DNA of 33,046 nt from Myxococcota bacterium. Its GTDB lineage: Bacteria > Myxococcota_A > UBA9042 > DTJE01. Under the pieces are notes generated by a model that was not told the origin of the DNA, made no database searches, and was given only the letters and a program-made list of their open reading frames with translations. The position numbers and the translations under genes are program-made. Shown here one piece after another: positions 7,597-14,209 of this stretch (positions are counted from its first letter, which is position 1; every line of letters begins with the position of its first letter). The DNA lies in contig JAGOKF010000030.1 of NCBI GenBank assembly GCA_017994695.1, forward strand, positions 7,404 through 40,449, written 5' to 3'.

Positions 7597-9126
7597 TCAC
7601 GACTCCGGCCGCATCAGCGGGAACAGGATGACGTCCCGGATGTTCTCCCGGCCGGTGAGCAGCATCACCAGCCGGTCGATGCCGATGCCCTCGCCGGCGG
7701 TCGGGGGAAGGCCGTAGGACAGCGCCCGGACGTAGTCCTCGTCGAACTCCATCGCCTCGGCGTCCCCACGGTCCTTCGCCGCCAACTGCGCCCGGAAGCG
7801 CTGCTCCTGGTCCTCGGGGTCGTTCAACTCGCTGAAGGCGTTGGCGATCTCGCTGCACCCCACGTAGAGTTCGAACCGGTCCACCAGGAAGGGGTCCGAG
7901 TCCTTCCTCCGGGACAGGGGCGAGACCGCCGCGGGGAAGTCCGTCACGAAGGTCGGCTGGTCCAACAGGGGCTCCACCTTCTCCTCGAAGGCCAGCATCC
8001 CGATCTCCAGCGCCAGGTCCCGGCCCCCTCCCGAAAGCCCCCCGGACTTCCGGACCACGGCCTCGAGGTCCGCCTCGGCGACCCCGCAGGCCTTCGCCGC
8101 CTGGAGGCTCCGGGCCGGGTCCGCCAGGGCATCGTCGTCGTAGCCGCAGTATTCCCGGAGGGCCTGGCAGACCGGCAGGCGCCGGAAGGGGGGCTCGAAA
8201 TCGATCGCGGTGCCCCGCCAGGAGGCCACGTATCCCCCCGTCAGGTCCCGGACGAGTCCCCGGAACAGTTCCTCGGTCAGTTCCATCAGGTCCAGGTAGG
8301 TCGCGAAGGCCTGGTAGAACTCGATCATCGTGAACTCGGGGTTGTGCTTGTGGCTGATGCCCTCGTTGCGGAAGTTGCGGTTGATTTCGTAGACCCGTTC
8401 GAACCCCCCCACCACCAGGCGCTTCAGGTAGAGCTCCGGCGCGATGCGAAGGTAGAGGTCCATGTCCAGGGCGTTGTGGTGGGTGCGGAACGGGCGGGCG
8501 TTCGCCCCTCCCAGCACCGGGTGCATCATCGGCGTCTCGACCTCCAGGTAGTCCCGCTGGTCCAGGAACCGCCGGATGTACTGGATGATCCGCGCGCGCG
8601 TGCGGAAGACCTCCCGGGACTCCTCGTTGACCAGCAGGTCCAGGTACCGCATCCGGTGGCGGGCCTCGACGTCCTTCAGGCCGTGCCACTTCTCGGGCAG
8701 CGGCCGCTGGGCCTTCGCCAGCACCCGGTATTCCCGGGCCAGCACGGTCAGTTCGCCGGTCCGGGTCCGGAACAGGGTGCCCCGGACCCCCACGATGTCC
8801 CCGATGTCGGTCAGGCGGAGGCGCTCGAAGGTGACCTCGTCCACCTGGTCCTTCTTCACGTAGGCCTGGAGGGTTCCGGACTGGTCCCGGATCCTCAGGA
8901 AGGCGGCCTTTCCGAAGGAGTTGACGGCCATCACCCGTCCCGCGATGGCAACGGCCGGCTCCCGGGCCTCGAGGGCCTCCCCGTCCAGGGCCTGGAACGG
9001 GGCGATGACCGGGGCGATCAGGCCGTCGATCCGGAAGTCGTTGGGATACCGGACGCCGTCGATCTCCTCCAGCCGGGCCTGCTTCGCCCGCCGCTGCCGG
9101 ATCAGTTCCTGCTCGGTGGTTTCCAT
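7597..9126 (-). CDS. lysS: Lysyl-tRNA synthetase, class II
   Basis: A 509-residue cytoplasmic enzyme that charges tRNA-Lys. An N-terminal OB-fold anticodon-binding domain lies at about 60-165. Class II motif 2 is in the FRNEGISHKHNPEFTMIEFYQA region, and motif 3 is GEGIGIDRLVMLLTGRENIRDVILFP near the C-terminus. Length and motifs are normal. It is the first gene of the cluster and lies 27 bases before lolC. A lysS-lol-bamA order is recurrent in deltaproteobacteria-like genomes as I know them. Confidence 0.96.
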   Translation of the reverse strand: METTEQELIRQRRAKQARLEEIDGVRYPNDFRIDGLIAPVIAPFQALDGEALEAREPAVAIAGRVMAVNSFGKAAFLRIRDQSGTLQAYVKKDQVDEVTFERLRLTDIGDIVGVRGTLFRTRTGELTVLAREYRVLAKAQRPLPEKWHGLKDVEARHRMRYLDLLVNEESREVFRTRARIIQYIRRFLDQRDYLEVETPMMHPVLGGANARPFRTHHNALDMDLYLRIAPELYLKRLVVGGFERVYEINRNFRNEGISHKHNPEFTMIEFYQAFATYLDLMELTEELFRGLVRDLTGGYVASWRGTAIDFEPPFRRLPVCQALREYCGYDDDALADPARSLQAAKACGVAEADLEAVVRKSGGLSGGGRDLALEIGMLAFEEKVEPLLDQPTFVTDFPAAVSPLSRRKDSDPFLVDRFELYVGCSEIANAFSELNDPEDQEQRFRAQLAAKDRGDAEAMEFDEDYVRALSYGLPPTAGEGIGIDRLVMLLTGRENIRDVILFPLMRPES

Positions 9127-9156
9127 CGGGCCTGTCCCCCGTTCTCGGGCCGCGCG

Positions 9157-9185
9157 AACCTACCGGATTTGGGGGGAGCCGTCAA
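9157..9185 (-). promoter_or_regulatory. Putative sigma-70 promoter of the lysS-apt operon
   Basis: On the minus strand TTGACG (9180-9185) and TAGGTT (9157-9162) are separated by 17 bases. The predicted start is near 9150, giving a leader of about 24 bases to lysS. It is the only good promoter match between the sigma factor gene and lysS, and gaps inside the cluster are 27 bases or less. Confidence 0.55.
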
Positions 9186-9247
9186 ACGCCCCGGGCCGCG
9201 CGGCAACGGGCGTTCTGCCGGGATCGGGGGACGCGGAAGGCGTGGGA

Positions 9248-10741
9248 TCAGAAGGACTCTTCGAGGTAGGAGGCCAGGTCCCGGGACACGGCGGGCCCCT
9301 TCAGCCGACCCAGGGCCTTCATCTCGATCTGCCGGACCCGTTCCCGGGTCAGCCCCACGGCCTCGCCGACCTCCTCCAGGGTGTGCTCCCGGGCGGTCCC
9401 GATCCCGTAGCGCAGGCGGATGATCGCCTCCTCCTTGGGCGTCAGTCCTGCCAGGAGCTTCCGGATGTTCTTCTTCAGGTCGGCCTCCTCGGCCTCCTGG
9501 AGGGGCTGGACGGCCTCGGTGTCCTCGACCACGTCCATCAACTGGGCGTCGTCCTCGCCGATGGGATGCTCCAGGCTCACGGTCCGCAGCATGGTCCGCT
9601 CGGCCCGTTCCACCTGGTCCATGGTGAACCCCGAGGCCTGGGCGACCTCCTCCCGGGTCGGGGGCCGCCCCAGGGACATCTGGAGCCGTGCCCGGGTCCG
9701 CTGGACCTTGGAGACGCACTCCACCAGGTGCAGGGGCACCCGGATCGTGCGGCCGTGCTCGGCCAGCGCCCGGGTGATGCTCTGGCGGATCCACCAGGTC
9801 GCGTAGGTGCTGAACTTGTGCCCGTACCGCCACTCGAAGCGGCTCACGGCCTTCATCAGTCCGATGTTGCCTTCCTGGATCAGGTCCAGCAAGGCCATGC
9901 CCCGGTTCATGTAGTGCTTCGCGATGCTGACCACCAGGCGCAGGTTGGCCCGGATCATCCGGGACCGGGCCTCGTTCACCTGCCGCTGGGCCTCCCGGAG
10001 GGTCGCCAGCGCCTCGTCCAGTTCCGCACCCTCGATCCCCAGCACGGTCCGGGTGGACCCGAGGGTCACGGACCCCACCAGCAGCCCCTCCTCCAGGCTC
10101 AGGGCCCCGAAGGCGTCCGAGTCCCAGGGCTCGGCCACCGGCCCGGCGTCCGGCGCCCGGAGGATTCGTTCCACCTGGCACCAGAGGCTGCGGATCACCA
10201 GCCGCACGATGCCGGCCCCGAACCGGAAGTCCCCGTAGGCGTCATGCAGCGCCCCGGCCAGCCAGGGCAGGTGGCGCGCCGGGTTCCGGGACCGGTTCGT
10301 CCACTGTCCCCACCGCTTCCCGATGCCCCGGATCTCCTCGACGAAGTGCTCCAGTTCCTGGGTCAGGGACGGGGTCCAGTCCTCGTGGCTCGAATCCTCC
10401 AGCGTGGCGACGTCGCTCATCGCCACCTCCCCCTCCAGCAGGCGCGAGGGGAAGGTCAGGAGGTGGTCCCGGGACAGGGGGATGCGGACCAGGGCCTCGA
10501 ACGTCCGCCGGTTGCCCTCCTCCATGGCGATGGCGAGGTCCCGTTCCTGTTCCCGGGTCAGCAGCGCCGTGTCGCCGACGCGGCTCAGGTAGGCCAGCAC
10601 CCCGTTGATCGCCGTGTCCTCCTCGGGGGGCAGGATCTCGTGGGCCAGGGGTTCGTCCAGCATGTCGGTGCACTCTCCCCAGGGATTCGCCGCGCCGACC
10701 CGCGATTCGTCCGGTCTCAGGGCTTTTCTTGTCGGGGCCAT
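9248..10741 (-). CDS. Primary-type RNA polymerase sigma-70 factor
   Basis: A 497-residue sigma factor. Region 1.2 lies at about 45-80, then a long segment with no similarity I recognise (about 85-240) occupies the position of the non-conserved region. Region 2 carries LDLIQEGNIGLMKAV and FSTYATWWIRQ, then come region 3 and a full region 4 with the helix-turn-helix LEEVGEAVGLTRERVRQIEMKAL. Region 1.1, usual in proteobacterial RpoD, is missing, and region 2.4/3 deviates (HLVECVSKV in place of the usual HMIETINKL). It could be the housekeeping sigma or a close group 2 paralogue such as RpoS/SigB types. The start is supported by CGGAGG upstream. A Met at 10663 is an alternative start. Confidence 0.85.
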   Translation of the reverse strand: MAPTRKALRPDESRVGAANPWGECTDMLDEPLAHEILPPEEDTAINGVLAYLSRVGDTALLTREQERDLAIAMEEGNRRTFEALVRIPLSRDHLLTFPSRLLEGEVAMSDVATLEDSSHEDWTPSLTQELEHFVEEIRGIGKRWGQWTNRSRNPARHLPWLAGALHDAYGDFRFGAGIVRLVIRSLWCQVERILRAPDAGPVAEPWDSDAFGALSLEEGLLVGSVTLGSTRTVLGIEGAELDEALATLREAQRQVNEARSRMIRANLRLVVSIAKHYMNRGMALLDLIQEGNIGLMKAVSRFEWRYGHKFSTYATWWIRQSITRALAEHGRTIRVPLHLVECVSKVQRTRARLQMSLGRPPTREEVAQASGFTMDQVERAERTMLRTVSLEHPIGEDDAQLMDVVEDTEAVQPLQEAEEADLKKNIRKLLAGLTPKEEAIIRLRYGIGTAREHTLEEVGEAVGLTRERVRQIEMKALGRLKGPAVSRDLASYLEESF

Positions 10742-10957
10742 GCGTCACCTCCGCTGGCGCCAACCTTCCGGGATGCAGGAATTGTGCCCCTGGAGGCCAT
10801 GCGGCCCGAAGACCCCGAAATGCCGCGGTTCCTCCGGTGTCCTGCCCCGAGCGCCCGGGGAAGCGGACCGGGGTCGGGACCCGGAACCCTGATCCAGATG
10901 TCATGGGGGGCGCAAGAAACGTCCCCCCTGTCGATTCCCGGGCGCAAGTCCCCAGGA

Positions 10958-11005
10958 AGACCACGGATTGTGCCATAGGTCCTGATCCCCTACCACATCT
11001 TGTGT
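10958..11005 (+). promoter_or_regulatory. Paired NrdR-box-like sites upstream of nrdJ
   Basis: Two 16-bp sites, 10958-10973 and 10990-11005, share the pattern ACCAC-N3-TTGTG and are offset by exactly 32 bp. The second matches about 12 of 16 positions of the NrdR box as I know it (acaCwAtATcTtGtgt); the first matches about 9. NrdR boxes are known to occur in pairs spaced about three helical turns apart at ribonucleotide reductase genes. The second site ends eight bases before the nrdJ -35 element, a fitting place for repression. Confidence 0.6.
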
Positions 11006-11012
11006 CTTTTTC

Positions 11013-11042
11013 TTGACAAGGGTCCCTCGACGGGTCTATCGT
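11013..11042 (+). promoter_or_regulatory. Sigma-70 promoter of nrdJ
   Basis: A perfect TTGACA (11013-11018) is followed after 18 bases by TATCGT (11037-11042), four of six matches. The start would be near 11049, giving a leader of about 90-135 bases. Confidence 0.6.
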
Positions 11043-11182
11043 CCAGATGGCAGGAACGCCGACTCCCGACAGCCGAGAGTTCGGGTCCGGCCCCCCGGGG
11101 TCGGGTGGAGTCGTTTTGTCGAGGTGGTCCCGGAGGAACCATGGGAAGGGCATCCGGGAAGGGAAAAACCGGGAGAGGACAG

Positions 11183-13981
11183 ATGAGCAGCGTGGTGCAG
11201 GAACTGTTCGGGGCGGCCCCCGTGGTGCAGCCCCCCGTCGCGACGATCGTCGAGGAACCGGTCGCCACCCCGGCGCCGGAGGCCCCCGCGAAGGAACCGG
11301 CGAAGGAGCCCGCGAAGGCCCCGGTCCGGAGGACGCTCCCGTTCCTCCGGCGGTTCACCGACGGGCAGACCGATCCCTACGACACCGTGACCTGGGCGGT
11401 GCGGAGCGCCGTGATCCAGGGCGAGGGCGGAAAGGACGTGTTCCGCCAGGACGGGGTGGAGTTCCCGGAGTTCTACAGCCAGACCGCGGTCAACGTCATC
11501 GCATCCAAGTACTTCCGCGGCCACATGGGAACGCCGGAACGGGAGCGTTCCCTCCGGCAGATGATCTCCCGGGTGGTGAAGACGCTGGCCCAGTGGGCCC
11601 GGGAGGACGGATACCTGGACGAGGAGGGGGCCCGGGCCTTCGAGGACGACCTGACCTGGCTCGTGCTGCACCAGTACGGCAGTTTCAACAGCCCGGTGTG
11701 GTTCAACGTGGGCGTCGAGCCCCATCCCCAGTGCTCGGCCTGCTTCATCAACTCCGTCGAGGACACGATGGAGTCCATCCTGGGCCTGGCCCGGACCGAG
11801 GGGATGCTGTTCAAGTTCGGGTCCGGGACCGGCACCAACTTCTCGCCGCTGCGCTCCCGGAGGGAGAAACTGCGGGGAGGGGGCGTCCCGTCGGGCCCCG
11901 TGTCCTTCATGAAGGGCTTCGACGCCTTCGCCGGCGTGATCAAGTCCGGCGGCAAGACCCGCCGGGCCGCCAAGATGGTCATCCTGAACGTCGATCACCC
12001 GGACATCCTGGAATTCGTGCAGTGCAAGGTGCGGGAGGAGCAGAAGGCCCTGGCCCTGATCCAGGCCGGATACAGCGGGGCCTTCGGCGGCGAGGCCTAC
12101 GAGTCGGTGTTCTTCCAGAACGCCAACAACAGCGTCCGGGTGACCGACGAGTTCATGCAGGCGGTGGAACGGGACGGTCTCTGGAAGACCCGGGCGGTCA
12201 CCACCGGCGAGGTGGTGGAGACCCTCCGGGCCCGGGAGGTGTTCCGCCAGATCTGCGAGGCGGCCTGGGCCTGCGGCGACCCGGGTCTCCAGTTCGACAC
12301 CCAGGTCAACGACTGGCACACGTGCCCCGCCAGCGGCCGGATCAACGCGTCGAATCCCTGCAGCGAGTTCATGTTCCTGGACGACTCGGCCTGCAACCTG
12401 GCCTCCCTGAACCTGATGAAGTTCGTCCGGGAGGACGGGGCCTTCGACACCGAGGCCTTCCGGGCGGCGGTGCGGACGTTCATCCTGGCCCAGGAGGTCA
12501 TCGTCAGCCGGTCCAACTATCCCACCGAGGCCATCGGCCGCAACAGCGAGCGGTTCCGGCCCCTCGGCCTGGGATACGCGAACCTGGGTGCCCTGCTGAT
12601 GCAGTGGGGGCTCCCATACGACGGGGACGCGGGACGCGCGATGGCGGCGACCATCACTGCCCTGATGACCGGGACCGCCTACGCGGCCTCGGCGTGGATC
12701 GCCGGGGTGAAGGGCCCCTTCGAGGCCTTCGAGAAGAACCGGGACGCGATGCTCCGGGTGATCCGAAAGCACCGGTCGGCCCTGGACTCCGTTCCCGAGC
12801 GCCTGGTTCCCCGGACCCTGATGGAGGAGGCCCGGAAGTCCTTCCAGGAGGCCTCGTCGCTGGGCGAGCGGAACGGCTACCGCAATGCCCAGGTGACCCT
12901 GCTGGCCCCCACCGGCACCATCGGGTTCATGATGGACTGCGACACGACCGGGATCGAGCCGGAACTGGCCATCGTGAAGTACAAGCACCTGGTCGGCGGC
13001 GGTCAGATCAAGATCGTCAACCAGTCCGTGCCCCGGGCGCTCCAGCGCCTGGGATACTCCCGGGAGGACGTCACCGCCATCGTGGAGTACCTGGAGCAGC
13101 ACGACACCATCGAGGGATCGCCCCTGCTCCGGGAGGAGCACCTTCCCGTCTTCGACTGCGCCTTCCGCCCGACCCGGGGCAAGCGGAGCATCTCCGTGGA
13201 CGGACACATCCGCATGATGGCCGCGGTCCAGCCGTTCCTGTCGGGGGCGATCAGCAAGACGGTGAACCTGCCGGCCGACGCGACGGTCGAGGACGTGGAG
13301 AAGGCCTACCGGGACGCATGGCGCCTGGGACTGAAGGCCGTGGCGATCTACCGGGACGGCAGCAAGTCGGCCCAGCCGGTCGTGCTGAAGAACGACGAGG
13401 GGCCGCGGAAGACTCCCCAGGGGGCGCCGGTTCCCCAGCGGCGGCGCCTGCCCGACGAGCGCGATTCCCTGACCCACAAGTTCAGCATCGCGGGACTGGA
13501 CGGCTACATCACGGTGGGGATGTACCAGGACGGGACCCCCGGGGAGATCTTCGTCACGATGGCGAAGCAGGGGAGCGTGATCAGCGGGCTGATGGACGCC
13601 TTCGCGACGGCCATCAGCATCGCCCTCCAGTACGGCGTGCCCCTGAAGGTGCTGGTGGACAAGTTCTCCCACCTCCGGTTCGAGCCGGCGGGGTACTCCT
13701 CGAACCCCCAGATCGGCTACGCGAAGTCGATCCTGGACTACATCTTCCGGTGGCTGGCGCTGAAGTTCCTGAAGCAGGAAGAGGGAGAGGCGGATGTCCG
13801 GGAGGAGGCAAGCCCGGACCTGGAGGCGAAGGAGGGCCTGACCCGTCCGACCCCCTTCCAGACGAGCATCTTCGAGAACCAGGAGGATGCCCCGCCCTGC
13901 AGCGTCTGCGGCACGGTGATGGTCCGCAACGGCGCCTGCTACAAGTGCGAGAACTGCGGCTCCACCTCGGGCTGCTCCTGA
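11183..13981 (+). CDS. nrdJ: Adenosylcobalamin-dependent ribonucleoside-diphosphate reductase (class II)
   Basis: About 932 residues; makes deoxynucleotides from ribonucleotides with a B12-generated thiyl radical, independent of oxygen. The signatures are NSPVWFNVG, CSACFINSVEDTMESI, the SGTGTNFSPLRS loop, the active-site NPCSE at residues 391-395, and a Cys-rich C-terminal tail (CSVCGTVMVRNGACYKCENCGS) that reloads reducing equivalents in this family. There is no ATP-cone domain. The N-terminus is a low-complexity linker with repeated AKEP. An in-frame Met at 11141 with GGAGG upstream is an equally possible start. No nrdA/B or nrdD genes lie nearby. Probable control is by the NrdR-like boxes upstream. 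Confidence 0.95.
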   Translation: MSSVVQELFGAAPVVQPPVATIVEEPVATPAPEAPAKEPAKEPAKAPVRRTLPFLRRFTDGQTDPYDTVTWAVRSAVIQGEGGKDVFRQDGVEFPEFYSQTAVNVIASKYFRGHMGTPERERSLRQMISRVVKTLAQWAREDGYLDEEGARAFEDDLTWLVLHQYGSFNSPVWFNVGVEPHPQCSACFINSVEDTMESILGLARTEGMLFKFGSGTGTNFSPLRSRREKLRGGGVPSGPVSFMKGFDAFAGVIKSGGKTRRAAKMVILNVDHPDILEFVQCKVREEQKALALIQAGYSGAFGGEAYESVFFQNANNSVRVTDEFMQAVERDGLWKTRAVTTGEVVETLRAREVFRQICEAAWACGDPGLQFDTQVNDWHTCPASGRINASNPCSEFMFLDDSACNLASLNLMKFVREDGAFDTEAFRAAVRTFILAQEVIVSRSNYPTEAIGRNSERFRPLGLGYANLGALLMQWGLPYDGDAGRAMAATITALMTGTAYAASAWIAGVKGPFEAFEKNRDAMLRVIRKHRSALDSVPERLVPRTLMEEARKSFQEASSLGERNGYRNAQVTLLAPTGTIGFMMDCDTTGIEPELAIVKYKHLVGGGQIKIVNQSVPRALQRLGYSREDVTAIVEYLEQHDTIEGSPLLREEHLPVFDCAFRPTRGKRSISVDGHIRMMAAVQPFLSGAISKTVNLPADATVEDVEKAYRDAWRLGLKAVAIYRDGSKSAQPVVLKNDEGPRKTPQGAPVPQRRRLPDERDSLTHKFSIAGLDGYITVGMYQDGTPGEIFVTMAKQGSVISGLMDAFATAISIALQYGVPLKVLVDKFSHLRFEPAGYSSNPQIGYAKSILDYIFRWLALKFLKQEEGEADVREEASPDLEAKEGLTRPTPFQTSIFENQEDAPPCSVCGTVMVRNGACYKCENCGSTSGCS

Positions 13982-13987
13982 CCGTTT

Positions 13988-14024
13988 CCGCGTCGCGACG
14001 CGGGGTTCCCGGGGGCCTCCCGGG
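13988..14024 (+). terminator. Inverted repeats downstream of nrdJ
   Basis: Seven bases after the nrdJ stop lies a perfect 16-bp palindrome (13988-14003, centre TCGCGA). It is followed by a second hairpin with CCCGGG arms (14008-14013 and 14019-14024). Neither has a T-run, so a Rho-independent terminator is not proven. The structures may instead protect the 3' end. Confidence 0.3.
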
Positions 14025-14074
14025 GTCGGCGGTGCCGCGGGGCGTCAATTCCCCCGGGCCCTCGAAAAAAGCCC

Positions 14075-14102
14075 TTGCATGACATTTCCAACCGGGTAAT
14101 CT
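14075..14102 (+). promoter_or_regulatory. Possible promoter of the beta-oxidation genes
   Basis: TTGCAT (14075-14080) and TAATCT (14097-14102) are 16 bases apart, with an A-rich stretch (14065-14070) just upstream that could act as an UP element. Both hexamers match only partly. It is the least GC-rich spot in the gap. Confidence 0.35.
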
Positions 14103-14154
14103 CGAACCATTCGCCGAAAGCCTGCCCGGAATCCGGGAAGGCGTCGTGCAGGTC

Positions 14155-14176
14155 GGCCCGCCACCGTGGGCGGGCC
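14155..14176 (+). other. Leader hairpin upstream of fadN
   Basis: A perfect 8-bp stem (GGCCCGCC at 14155-14162, GGCGGGCC at 14169-14176) with a six-base loop lies 33 bases before the fadN start. A smaller CCCGG/CCGGG hairpin sits just upstream (about 14124-14136). They could influence leader stability or translation, but no known riboswitch class fits. Confidence 0.4.
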
Positions 14177-14209
14177 CGGGTGTTGTCTCTGGCAGAACGG
14201 AGGTGCTTC

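Larger units (their letters stand above)
10742..11182. other. Divergent intergenic region between the sigma factor and nrdJ
   Basis: This 441-bp gap carries the nrdJ promoter and paired NrdR-like boxes, which are listed separately. I could not find a convincing promoter for the sigma factor on the minus strand; two CACAAT hexamers (around 10780 and 10970) lack a matching -35. No small gene with a ribosome binding site or RNA gene was seen. Confidence 0.5.

Noticed and set aside
14133-14176. Fragment resembling a cobalamin riboswitch core (GGGAA, then CCCGCCACCGTG) next to the B12-dependent nrdJ
   Set aside because: The required GGTG/TCC stem and the downstream pseudoknot partner are missing, only 33 bases remain before the fad start codon, and the following genes have no B12 link. 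The match is likely chance in GC-rich sequence.
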